DNA from: Microvenator marinus
GTDB taxonomy: Bacteria; Myxococcota_A; Bradymonadia; Bradymonadales; Bradymonadaceae
DNA: 64,000 nucleotides
Assembly: GCF_007993755.1 (NCBI RefSeq)
Contig: NZ_CP042467.1
Span: 4,984,001 to 5,048,000, forward strand
Direction: 5' to 3'
Shown here: one piece after another, positions 55,426 to 63,707 of the stretch
Layout of the letters: every line of letters starts with the position of its first letter
How positions within the stretch are numbered: position 1 is the stretch's first letter
Made by a program: the position numbers and the translations under genes
The notes under the pieces: generated by a model
Seen by the model: only the letters and a program-made list of their open reading frames with translations
Database searches by the model: none
Told to the model about the DNA's origin: nothing

Positions 55426-56018
55426 TTCTGACCATAGCGCTCTTTCTGAGCACGTCTGCTCAGGCGCAGGAACGTGCGACGGTTCAGGAGCGATTCGCCA
55501 CCAAGGAATCTTCCATCTATGGCCATGCGACCGTCTCATCGCACGTCAGGAACGACTTCTATGACTCGATCGGTGCTGGGGTCGATCTGGGTTTCTGGGG
55601 GACCGAAAACATAGGTGGCGAACTCAGGTTGCATTATTTCAATACGACTCTAGGCGCCGAAGCACAACGAATCCAAGAGACGACAGGGCTGACTCCTGAT
55701 GCTCGGCCGCAAGATATGATGGTTTCGGCCGGGGCTCGGTGGTCACTCGGGTACGGAAAATTTCATATCTGGGAGCGTTGGGTTGTGCATTTTGACCCAC
55801 AATTGGTGGGTCATGCAGGTGTGACTTTTGCTGAGACTCGCCTATTGCCAACGTTGAGCCTGGGGTTTTCGTTTCTTACGCATTGGCGTTGGAACATTCA
55901 GGCGAAGTTCGATTTACAGATCACGGTCCAATCCGAAGAGAGGGCGGCCCGAGGCCAAGTCACGAGCCTCGGTTTCCTTCCAATGCTCGGCGTGGGCTGG
56001 GCGTGGGAGGGGCTATGA
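55407..56018 (+). CDS. Outer-membrane beta-barrel domain protein (OMP_myx-type)
   Basis: 203 residues with a signal peptide (MSVGRLILTIALFLSTSAQA). The mature part is built of amphipathic strands alternating Gly/aromatic residues (IGAGVDLGFWGTENIGGELRLHYF … LLPTLSLGFSFLTHWRWNIQAKFDLQ) and ends in a hydrophobic strand. It looks like the small outer-membrane barrel family frequent in myxobacterial gene clusters. It would anchor the complex in the outer membrane. The stop overlaps the next ATG as ATGA. Confidence 0.65.
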   Translation: MSVGRLILTIALFLSTSAQAQERATVQERFATKESSIYGHATVSSHVRNDFYDSIGAGVDLGFWGTENIGGELRLHYFNTTLGAEAQRIQETTGLTPDARPQDMMVSAGARWSLGYGKFHIWERWVVHFDPQLVGHAGVTFAETRLLPTLSLGFSFLTHWRWNIQAKFDLQITVQSEERAARGQVTSLGFLPMLGVGWAWEGL

Positions 56019-57820
56019 GACTCTTGGCCCTCGGAGCCGTGATTTGGTTGGGCGGCTGCGTGCCGTTTCAGACCGTGGAGCTGGACGGAGAACGGTTTGA
56101 GGCCCTGCAGAAGCGCGATTTGGTCGGGACAGACCAACGTGCGCGCTGGGAGAAACAAGTCGGTCAAGAGGATGATTGGACCTCGGTGTTGCGAGCCTGG
56201 GTGTCATTCTCCATGTGTGAATCCATCGGCATGCGATTTAGCTCAACGAACGACTTGAGGGCCGAAGTTCACCTGGTCTTGTTGGAGTTTGAGAGCGTTC
56301 GGCGTGAGATTTTGGTGAGCGATCGAGGCTGGTCCGCAGTCCGAGGCACGGTTTCCGATTCACTTCTGCAGCCGGAGCACTGGGCACGATATCGTCAAGA
56401 GGCCGAACACGAAGTGAATTGGCCGGCGGCGCGGGAGAAATGGGGTGACGAGCTTCCATCGGAACAGGATATCATCGGGTCCTGCCAAAACTTGGGGAAG
56501 CTCACGCCAAAAGAGCAGACCGAGCGCCTTGAAGCGGTGATGTGGCCGGCTCTTAAATTGCTCGTTGAGGAGGCACAGGGTGGACCACTTGCCGAGCCTC
56601 TCTATCTCGCGGTCGGTTGGAGCCTCTTGACTTTGGAGAGGCTTGAGCAGGACGGTGCGGTCTTGAGCCGAGAGCTCGACGATTTGATCGAGATCTTTCT
56701 CAAAGTTGAGGCTCCGAATTCCCGCTCAAAAGAAATTGCGCAGGTGGAGTTGAATCGGGCGCGATGGGCGGGTTCATCAGCCGAGAGACTCACATTTGCT
56801 CAGGCGGCGTTGGAGAGTGCGTCTAACGAGAGCGCCGATTATTGGTATGCACGCTATCTGGTTCAGAAGTCGCGATATGAGGCCGGTGAATGGGAACTTC
56901 TGTCTTCAGACGCCGAGCTTCCGCCTCGAAATCACCCGGTGTTCACCGCAATGCTCTGGCGCACGGCTTCAGCGGCGAAGAAGGCCAATCGGCCGGAGGT
57001 CTTTTTGCGGATTGCGATGCAGGCGTTTGAAGATCGTTCACCTGGGCGCGACCCTTTTGTTGCCGCCCTTTACCGCAGTGTGCTCGAGCTGATTTCTGAG
57101 TATCCATTTGATGAACGCGTGGCCGAAATCGTTGAGAATCTGGGGCCGAGAAATCAAACATTTGCGCGTTGGGAAGACCTGGCGCGGATTTCGTTGGACC
57201 GTGGTTATCCCGAGAACGCGAGCGCGATTGCGTTGAAGTTACTCGGCGAGAATGGAGACGCGAGAGCACACGCTCGGTATCACGGGATCTTGGCTCTCTC
57301 CGCGTTTATGGACGATGACCAGGCGCGATTTGTTCGGCATGCGCGCCAGATCGCAAAGAGGGATGAGAGGGTCTTGTCGGCTCTTGGGACTGGGCGTCGG
57401 GCATCGTTCTTCTCTGGGCCAGATGAGGAGTTTGCGCGGATTCTGCGAACCACGCTCCCGATCATGGCGGAATGGGGTGAGTCGAATGAAGCGCGCGAGA
57501 TGCGCGAGCGTTGGTTGCGCGTCCTGGTGGATGAAATGCAGCGATTCCTTCGAAGCACCGAGGAATCCGTGGTTCGCCCACAACTCTTGGAGCTCTATCG
57601 AATCGCGAGTGAGTCCTTAGCCGACCATCCTCGAGGCTATGCGCAGAGGCTTGGTAGCCCGGCTTCGACCTTGGTCATCGGTACCGTTCGCGTTCCTGAT
57701 AGCAATCTCGAGGTACACGAGCCAAAGGTCGAAGTGAGCGAGTTGCGGCCGTTTTCAGTACTCATGGTGCCCTCGGATGGCGCTGGAAATCAGTGGGAGC
57801 TCTTGAGGGGGATACCATGA
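56015..57820 (+). CDS. Helical-repeat lipoprotein
   Basis: 601 residues from ATG 56015, overlapping the previous stop; the frame is open further upstream but without a start that fits. The signal ends in lipobox WLGGC (Cys15). The mature protein is all-helical with repeat units such as YWYARYLVQKSRYEAGEW and FVAALYRSVLELISEYP, compatible with TPR/Sel1-like solenoid. It probably scaffolds partners in the periplasm. It overlaps the next gene by 4 bases. Confidence 0.65.
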   Translation: MRLLALGAVIWLGGCVPFQTVELDGERFEALQKRDLVGTDQRARWEKQVGQEDDWTSVLRAWVSFSMCESIGMRFSSTNDLRAEVHLVLLEFESVRREILVSDRGWSAVRGTVSDSLLQPEHWARYRQEAEHEVNWPAAREKWGDELPSEQDIIGSCQNLGKLTPKEQTERLEAVMWPALKLLVEEAQGGPLAEPLYLAVGWSLLTLERLEQDGAVLSRELDDLIEIFLKVEAPNSRSKEIAQVELNRARWAGSSAERLTFAQAALESASNESADYWYARYLVQKSRYEAGEWELLSSDAELPPRNHPVFTAMLWRTASAAKKANRPEVFLRIAMQAFEDRSPGRDPFVAALYRSVLELISEYPFDERVAEIVENLGPRNQTFARWEDLARISLDRGYPENASAIALKLLGENGDARAHARYHGILALSAFMDDDQARFVRHARQIAKRDERVLSALGTGRRASFFSGPDEEFARILRTTLPIMAEWGESNEAREMRERWLRVLVDEMQRFLRSTEESVVRPQLLELYRIASESLADHPRGYAQRLGSPASTLVIGTVRVPDSNLEVHEPKVEVSELRPFSVLMVPSDGAGNQWELLRGIP

Positions 57821-58626
57821 AGATTTTGGCGTCTCTTGTGCTTTTCGTGGTCCTCTTTCCTGCGTTGGTCTTTGCAGAAGATCCCAAGGCATGTGTCTAT
57901 TCGTTTCAGTGCGGACAAGGATTTGTGTGTGAGGCCGGAGAGTGTGATCGCCTCGATTTCCAGCCTACCGAGGGTGCCGAAGCCATGTGCGGCGCCGATA
58001 GGCGGTGCAGGATCGAGCGAATGAAGCGGTTGAATGCAAATCGGCGTCAGGTCCAAATCGCTGAAGACGAGAGGATTGCTCGTGCGCGCCTCGCGGAGAT
58101 TGAGGCTGAGAAAGAGGGGCCGCAAATTCGGCTAGATAGCCCGCTCAGCGTGGATTGGCGGGCGAGTCGTGCAGGGGCGCTTGGGTTTGCAGCGGGGTAC
58201 ACGTTGACGCGGTCGCTCAAAGTCGAGGGCCAGGCCTTTTTTTGGGAGGGTGATTATTATGGCGGAAATTATCGGTTCTACGAGCTGAATTACCTAAGCC
58301 TCTCGGGCATTTACTTCACGCACGGGGGCCCGCTTGCTGGCTACGTATCGGCCGGCTTTATGTATGGGTTTGGGGATTCGTCGGGCGATTTCTTCAGTGA
58401 TTCCGAAGAGATTGTCTCTCATGCCCTCGACCTTCAACTGGGCGTGGATGTTCAATTTGAGCGGGGTTTCCACACGCGCCTCGGAATCGGCTATCGCCCG
58501 CTGATTTACCATAGAGCGGCGATTTCGCCTGGTGTTTACCCGCCGGATGCAGAAGACGCATTCGAAGACTGGCACTCGGATAATGTGATGCTGGATGTAA
58601 TTTTCCTTGTAGGTTGGGCCTTCTGA
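57817..58626 (+). CDS. Exported protein with Cys-rich head and beta-barrel body
   Basis: 269 residues from ATG 57817 (ATGA overlap). The signal ends at FAEDP. The first mature segment holds four cysteines (CVYSFQCGQGFVCEAGEC), an EGF-like pattern. From about residue 115 the sequence has alternating strands and periodic Gly/aromatic residues (RASRAGALGFAAGYTLTRSLKVEGQAFFW), as in an outer-membrane barrel, and ends IFLVGWAF with a terminal Phe typical of outer-membrane sorting. It is likely a surface or outer-membrane component. Confidence 0.6.
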   Translation: MKILASLVLFVVLFPALVFAEDPKACVYSFQCGQGFVCEAGECDRLDFQPTEGAEAMCGADRRCRIERMKRLNANRRQVQIAEDERIARARLAEIEAEKEGPQIRLDSPLSVDWRASRAGALGFAAGYTLTRSLKVEGQAFFWEGDYYGGNYRFYELNYLSLSGIYFTHGGPLAGYVSAGFMYGFGDSSGDFFSDSEEIVSHALDLQLGVDVQFERGFHTRLGIGYRPLIYHRAAISPGVYPPDAEDAFEDWHSDNVMLDVIFLVGWAF

Positions 58627-59765
58627 TGAAGATATTTTTGACTGTAATGATCGCCCTGATTTTGGCCTTCCCCTCGGTGGTTTTCTCCCAAGACGATCCC
58701 TTTGCTGAGCTGCGCCAAGAGGTGGCTGAAGATGCCGTGGATCCGAGGATAGAAGAGATCAATGAGTCCGTGGAAAAGCAGGTGATTTCTGGCCAAGGCT
58801 CGATTCACTTGTACCAACTCGTCGAAGAGATGACCGACGATCTCGTCGTCGATCTACAGGATTTGAATCTCGCTGCTGTCTCGCCTGTGGCGATGCGCCG
58901 AATGGGGCTGAGTCCAAACCTGAGCGCGGCATTCGGGGATTTTGTGGAATCCACGGTGGTTTCCGAGATTTCAAACGCCACCAAGCTGCGCGTCAAACGT
59001 TGTGTAGCTTGTTCTTCACTGCGCTCGCGCATTGAAGGCGGGGATTGGGTGGTGACCCTAGGTATGACGCAACACGAGGACTTCCGGCGCGAGGCCGAGG
59101 CGCTGGGCGTCAAGGCGTTCCTCGATTTGCGATTCGCGTTCTATCCTGGGGTCAATATCGCGGCGCTCAACGTGGAGGTGATACGGGCCGAGGACGGTGC
59201 GGTGATGTGGGCCGAAACATATCGCTCAGACTCGTCGACCGCCGCCATCTTGCGGTCTGGGGATCGCGTCGAATCGCGAAAAGAACGTTTGCTTGAGCTT
59301 GAGCGAAAACTAGATGCGAGGCCGTACTACGGGCATATCGTCTACGGGGGCGGAACCTATATCCCGTACGATTCGGACGCGGGGTCCATCTCAGGAATGG
59401 CGATGGGATATCGAATTTACGAGAAGTTTGGAGAAGATAGGAGATGGATGTTCGGCGTTGGGGCGGAGGGATTTGCAAACTTCAGCGAGGATAACGCGCT
59501 TCTGGGGAGCTTTGTCGGCGCCACATTGCACTTCCAGCTGACGGAGCCCAATTTGAATTCGGTCACGGTACGGACAGGGCCATCGCTCTACGGCTTCTTC
59601 GCCGGGACCGAGGGGAACTCCGCGGCTCTTGAGTGGGGCATTGATGCAATTATGCAGTTTCGGCTCGGGGTCGGGGCGAGTGCTTTCTACTTCGTTCCGA
59701 CTGAGTTTGCCGGGGCAGATTTGGGTGGACTTGGATTTAAGGGTCGCGTCACCTTTAATTGGTGA
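58626..59765 (+). CDS. Exported protein with FlgO/CsgG-like domain and beta-barrel
   Basis: 379 residues; start ATG 58626 shares one base with the previous stop (TGATG). Signal peptide MKIFLTVMIALILAFPSVVFSQ. Residues about 60-200 hold an alpha/beta region, from LVVDLQ through FVESTVVSEI and LGVKAFLDLRFAFYPGVNIAALNVEVI to GAVMWAETYRS. Its order of elements recalls the FlgO/CsgG/lipoprotein-type domain. From about 230 on, the strands fit a barrel and the protein ends RVTFNW. FlgO is linked to flagella elsewhere, which is suggestive next to MotAB-like genes. The similarity is weak. Confidence 0.5.
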   Translation: MKIFLTVMIALILAFPSVVFSQDDPFAELRQEVAEDAVDPRIEEINESVEKQVISGQGSIHLYQLVEEMTDDLVVDLQDLNLAAVSPVAMRRMGLSPNLSAAFGDFVESTVVSEISNATKLRVKRCVACSSLRSRIEGGDWVVTLGMTQHEDFRREAEALGVKAFLDLRFAFYPGVNIAALNVEVIRAEDGAVMWAETYRSDSSTAAILRSGDRVESRKERLLELERKLDARPYYGHIVYGGGTYIPYDSDAGSISGMAMGYRIYEKFGEDRRWMFGVGAEGFANFSEDNALLGSFVGATLHFQLTEPNLNSVTVRTGPSLYGFFAGTEGNSAALEWGIDAIMQFRLGVGASAFYFVPTEFAGADLGGLGFKGRVTFNW

Positions 59766-59775
59766 GGATAAAATT

Positions 59776-60495
59776 ATGAAGATTTGTCTGATATTCATTT
59801 TGGCTTTGGCCTTTGGTTGCGCGAGCACGGAGAAGCCGTCTACGACCATCATCGTGCCTAGCGCCGCGACCAGTGCTCCGGAGTACCGAGGAGACGGAAC
59901 GATGCCCGCACAGCGTTACGTGGTGCGGATGAGCGACGGTGAGCGAGATTGGGAAGTCGAGTTCCCGGAGACGGCTTCCGGCTACGAAATTCGGATCCCG
60001 CTCGAGGCGCAAAAGACCAAAGGCGTGACCTGGCAGTCCGAAAACTTGACGGATGCCGACCGAAAGATCCTTGAGCGCGAACGAAGGATGAATCCAGGAA
60101 TGGAGCGCGACGGCATCTTTGTGGGCGGAGAGAACCTTGCGGATGGAAGTGCCGAGCCGGGCGCTGAGCTCGATGAAAATGGTCAACCTATCGAGAGTCG
60201 AGAAGTTGGTCGGGTCAATGAAGACGCGGCGGCGCCGTCTAGGCCTAGCTACCTTCTGGGGATCGACGAGGTACAGGAGCTCTTTCAGGCTGGGAAATTT
60301 GAGCTCGCGATGGTTCGGGTGACCGAATTGGAGAAGGCGTACCCCAATGATGCGAAGCTTCTATCCATGATGGGGACCCTTTGGTTGCAGCTTGGCCGCA
60401 GAGAGCTTGCTCGGGAGACCTGGGAACGCGTCTTGCAGATTGACCCTGAGAACCGAGCGGTGATCGAAGCCTTACGCCAGCTCAACGGAGAATGA
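59776..60495 (+). CDS. Lipoprotein with C-terminal TPR
   Basis: 239 residues from ATG 59776 (GAGG 8 bases upstream). The signal ends at lipobox AFGC (Cys15). After a linker and a beta region (YVVRMSDGERDWEVEFP), a disordered region and one or two TPR units follow at the C-terminus (FQAGKFELAMVRVTELEKAYP; LWLQLGRRELARETWERVLQIDPEN). Adaptor function is likely. A single base separates it from the MotA-like gene. Confidence 0.65.
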   Translation: MKICLIFILALAFGCASTEKPSTTIIVPSAATSAPEYRGDGTMPAQRYVVRMSDGERDWEVEFPETASGYEIRIPLEAQKTKGVTWQSENLTDADRKILERERRMNPGMERDGIFVGGENLADGSAEPGAELDENGQPIESREVGRVNEDAAAPSRPSYLLGIDEVQELFQAGKFELAMVRVTELEKAYPNDAKLLSMMGTLWLQLGRRELARETWERVLQIDPENRAVIEALRQLNGE

Positions 60496-60496
60496 A

Positions 60497-61261
60497 ATGC
60501 ACGTGATTATTGGTGCACTGATGATTTTGGGGACCTTTGGGCTGGCCATGGAGCATATGAGCCAGGATTTCGATGGGTTTATCAACTACTATGCGTTGAT
60601 TCTTCTGCTTGGGGTTCCGCTTGGGGGCGTGGTTCTGACGTATCGCTTCACCACCCTTTGGGACGCCATCAAGGCCTTTTTCAGGGCGGTCTTTGGGAGT
60701 CCAACGGCGGAGCGCGAGAGGTTGGCAAAGAACCTCCTAGCCTTTGGCAGGGAGATTCGTCGCGATAAGGCATTGCTCGCCTCGAAGATTTTGGACGACG
60801 AAAAGGACCCAGTTTTTAAGATTCTCGGGCGCCAGGTGCTTCAGAAATCTGATGCGGATGAGATCGAATCGGATGCCCTTGTGCTCGGACGCCGAGAATT
60901 GAGCGCATACCGGACCGGCGAACGTGTGTTCGGGACGCTTGGCGACCTTGCTCCAGCTATGGGCATGATCGGAACGGTCATCGGTTTGATTCAGCTCTTG
61001 GCCAATATGCGAGATTTCGAAAAGCTCGGTCCAGGCATGGCCATCGCCTTGTTGACCACGTTCTACGGGCTGATACTCGCCCACCTGGTCTATTTGCCTC
61101 TGAGTCGCTTGATCGCGGATTATGGCGCACGTCGAGCCGAAAATCTGGGATTGGTTGCCGACGGAATGTTGAAAATTGCGCGCCGTCGTCCGCTCCATGA
61201 GCTCTCGGATGTGGTTGGCGCGCAGGTGGACCTCGGTGCAAGCGCACAGGGGAGTACATGA
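60497..61261 (+). CDS. MotA/TolQ/ExbB-type proton-channel (stator) protein
   Basis: 254 residues. Two helices near the N-terminus (1-19 and 31-50), a long cytoplasmic loop (60-150) with charged residues, and two C-terminal helices containing GDLAPAMGMIGTVIGLIQLLANM (148-171) and LGPGMAIALLTTFYGLILAHLVYLPLS (177-203). The four-helix arrangement, the large loop and the MIGTVIGLI motif with Pro153 match MotA, more closely than TolQ/ExbB, which have three helices. It would form the pentameric ring of an ion-driven stator with the following MotB-like protein. The stop overlaps the next ATG as ATGA. Confidence 0.88.
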   Translation: MHVIIGALMILGTFGLAMEHMSQDFDGFINYYALILLLGVPLGGVVLTYRFTTLWDAIKAFFRAVFGSPTAERERLAKNLLAFGREIRRDKALLASKILDDEKDPVFKILGRQVLQKSDADEIESDALVLGRRELSAYRTGERVFGTLGDLAPAMGMIGTVIGLIQLLANMRDFEKLGPGMAIALLTTFYGLILAHLVYLPLSRLIADYGARRAENLGLVADGMLKIARRRPLHELSDVVGAQVDLGASAQGST

Positions 61262-61992
61262 TGTTCAACCAAGACCGATTCACCTATGAGGCGGCCGACC
61301 ATAAGGTTGGCTGGATCATGAGCTATGCTGATTTGATCACGATTCTTTTGACCTTCATGATTCTCTTGCTCTCCATCTCCGACCTGACTCAGACGCGTTT
61401 CGATATGCTCGTTGAGGCTTTGACGGGGGAGAAGGTCGGAAATCTGAACGAAGTGAAGGCGGAGCTTGATGAGGTGATTGAAGTCGACGGCTTGACCGGC
61501 GAGGTGTCTACCACTCTGGATGAATTCGGTCTGAAGGTTGAGTTTTCAAACGCTTTGCTTTTTGCGTCCGGCGAGGCCGAGCTGAGCGCGCGAGGTGAAA
61601 CCGTGTTTCGTCCATTTGCGCAAAAGCTCGTGGCCGGCCTCGACCCCATTTATGGCGTAGTCGTTGAGGGATATACGGATGACGTTCCGATTTCGAATTC
61701 AAGATTTCGCTCAAACTGGGAGCTTTCGACGAGCCGAGCGATTCACGTCATGGAGCGGCTTACGGCCGCAGGAATCGACAGGCGGCGGGTGTCTGTGCAG
61801 GGTTTCGCCGACACTCGTGCCGCCACCGAAGTTGACCTCTTGGACGATAAAACCAAGGCTGAGCTCAGTGAGGCTGAGCTCGAAGACGCACGGAGTATGA
61901 ATCGCCGTGTGATCTTAAGAATCGATGAGCTGCATGAGGACGTCTTGGGGCGGCTCCTAAAGCCGGTTCAAAATGAGGGAGGAGAGCAATGA
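61258..61992 (+). CDS. MotB-type stator protein with OmpA-like peptidoglycan-binding domain
   Basis: 244 residues. One transmembrane helix (about 18-40) contains SYADLITILLTFMILLLS, with Asp25 as the ion-binding carboxylate. The C-terminal OmpA-like domain (about 88-224) has EGYTDDVPISNSRFRSNWELSTSRA and ends NRRVILRI, the motif set that binds peptidoglycan. With the MotA-like gene it forms a complete stator. A plug helix would be expected after the transmembrane segment and is compatible with residues 43-60. It overlaps the next gene by four bases. Confidence 0.9.
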   Translation: MMFNQDRFTYEAADHKVGWIMSYADLITILLTFMILLLSISDLTQTRFDMLVEALTGEKVGNLNEVKAELDEVIEVDGLTGEVSTTLDEFGLKVEFSNALLFASGEAELSARGETVFRPFAQKLVAGLDPIYGVVVEGYTDDVPISNSRFRSNWELSTSRAIHVMERLTAAGIDRRRVSVQGFADTRAATEVDLLDDKTKAELSEAELEDARSMNRRVILRIDELHEDVLGRLLKPVQNEGGEQ

Positions 61993-63707
61993 AGTCGTTA
62001 TTGATACTCGCGTTTCTTTTGGCTTCGAGCTTGTCGAGCGTGGCAAGCGCCCAAGATCTTTCACCCAGAGAGCGCGATTCGGTTCGGGCAGCCCAGGCGT
62101 CCACCAAGAAGGCGGCTCAGGACTCTGTTGCCGCGCTCTTCGCTAGACTTTGTCCTGGGCGCTGCGAGGTGATCGGGGTCGAGGTTGAAATGGAGGCGCC
62201 GAGGGCCTTGGGGCCAGTAGCTCCTGGATTTGAGTCGGTCACAGGGGCTTCGCTCTCGGTGGATCCCAAGTCTATCCAGGTCTCGGTGCTCCTCGATTCC
62301 AAACTGCCGCGTAATTTTCAACGAAACATTCCGAGAATGATCCAGCACCGACTTGGCTCCCTGGCACCTGTGGTTGAAGTTCGCCCCGAACTCTTGGATT
62401 TTCCTGAGCCTCAGTTGGAGCCGCTTCCGCCGTTCTACCCTGAGCCGCCCAGGTCTCAGCCTGCGCCAGCCCCGTTGCCTGAACCAGCACCACTGCCGGA
62501 GCCAGCCGTTGAAGAAGTCAAGGAGGCGCCACCGGCACCAGTTGAAGTGCCGTCGGTTTGGGAGTCTTTTGGCCCGTGGATTGGACCGCTGATCATGGCG
62601 CTTCTGCTCTTTTTGATGATGCTCTACTTGCTCAAGCGAATTGCAGAAATCGCAAAGCCTCAGACGTCGGAGACGGAATCTGTGGCCCGAAAGAGGTCTG
62701 TGGACGTTGAGGCGCTTCGTGAGGAGGTCTTGGCGTCAAGGTCTGTGCGAAATCGAATGATGCGCGAATGGGTCAACGAGGATTTGGACGGGGCCGTGAG
62801 AGCGGTTCATGTCTTGGGTCCTGACGTGTTGAACGATCTAAAGTCAGAGAGGGGCCTCAAGCCTGCATTGCAGCAGGTTGCGAAGGGGTTGGTGGAAACT
62901 CCTGAGCCGCTTGATGCCGAGCTGGAGTCCGTGGTCGCACGGATTCGGACCCGCCTTCGAGCTGCGCAGGTCTTGCACGATGATTCTGCGGCTGCTGAGT
63001 GGGAGTTCCTCGAGGGTGTTGCGCCCGGAAGTGTGATGCAGGCGGCGCAAAAGCTGACGCCGGCGGAGCTTCTTCACGTGGTGGGGCATTTACGTCCTGA
63101 GATTCAGGGAGCGCTGATGGAGCGGTTGACTAAAGAAGGACGTGAGTCATTGTTCTCTGGGGCCGCAAAGGGTCTTAGTAGATCCGAGTCTCAGGAGCTC
63201 GCGTCCAGGTTTCGACGGGCGGTCGAGGAGTTCGGGCAAGAGTCGTCGGAGGCGCAAGTTCTGGGGGCAATGTTGGGTTCGCTCAACGCCGCCGAACAAG
63301 AGGAAACCATGCGGGAACTTCGCCAAAAACGTCCACAGCTCGCTGCAGAGGTTCTGAGCGGACATCTTCTGGAGAGCGCTGTGAGCTACGCGCCACCCGA
63401 GGCCGTGGCCGACGCACTCTTGCGTGTAGAGCTCGAGTCGCTCGCCGCTTTTGCGCGGGGAAGTTCTCAGGCCATCCGAGATAGCTTGTTGTCGCTTGTG
63501 AGCGGGTCTCGCAAAGCGGCGTTGGAGGCCGAGCTCAGTCTTGAGATCCCCGTAGGGCGCGCGGCGTTTCTGGAGGCGCGTAAGGCGTTCCTCTCCAATC
63601 TTCAGGGCGCACTTGAGCGAGAAGGAGAGGATATCTTGCGGGTGAACTCAAAGGCTTTGATGAAAAAGCCCCTGAACCCTGTTGAAGCTAATGAGGCGAG
63701 TTCATGA
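61989..63707 (+). CDS. FliF-FliG-like rotor protein (ring-building domain, TM helix, FliG middle and C-terminal domains)
   Basis: 572 residues. A signal peptide (1-22) precedes a periplasmic domain (about 45-140), where SIQVSVLLDSKLPRNFQRNIPRMIQHRLGS… resembles the ring-building segment of FliF. A Pro-rich linker follows (140-190), then a transmembrane helix (197-216) and a cytoplasmic part. Residues about 335-460 match the FliG middle domain (FLEGVAPGSVMQAAQKLTPAELLHVVGHL; LGAMLGSLNAAEQEETMRELRQKRPQLAAEVL). Residues about 465-555 match the FliG C-terminal domain that touches stators (ADALLRVELESLAAFARGSSQAIRDSLLSLVSGSRKAALEAEL). The EHPQ motif is changed. It would be the rotor for the MotAB-like proteins. 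Confidence 0.7.
   Translation: MKSLLILAFLLASSLSSVASAQDLSPRERDSVRAAQASTKKAAQDSVAALFARLCPGRCEVIGVEVEMEAPRALGPVAPGFESVTGASLSVDPKSIQVSVLLDSKLPRNFQRNIPRMIQHRLGSLAPVVEVRPELLDFPEPQLEPLPPFYPEPPRSQPAPAPLPEPAPLPEPAVEEVKEAPPAPVEVPSVWESFGPWIGPLIMALLLFLMMLYLLKRIAEIAKPQTSETESVARKRSVDVEALREEVLASRSVRNRMMREWVNEDLDGAVRAVHVLGPDVLNDLKSERGLKPALQQVAKGLVETPEPLDAELESVVARIRTRLRAAQVLHDDSAAAEWEFLEGVAPGSVMQAAQKLTPAELLHVVGHLRPEIQGALMERLTKEGRESLFSGAAKGLSRSESQELASRFRRAVEEFGQESSEAQVLGAMLGSLNAAEQEETMRELRQKRPQLAAEVLSGHLLESAVSYAPPEAVADALLRVELESLAAFARGSSQAIRDSLLSLVSGSRKAALEAELSLEIPVGRAAFLEARKAFLSNLQGALEREGEDILRVNSKALMKKPLNPVEANEASS

Noticed and set aside
60497-61992. TolQ/TolR or ExbB/ExbD pair
   Set aside because: The first protein has four helices with a large loop, and the second has an OmpA-like peptidoglycan-binding domain, as in MotA/MotB.
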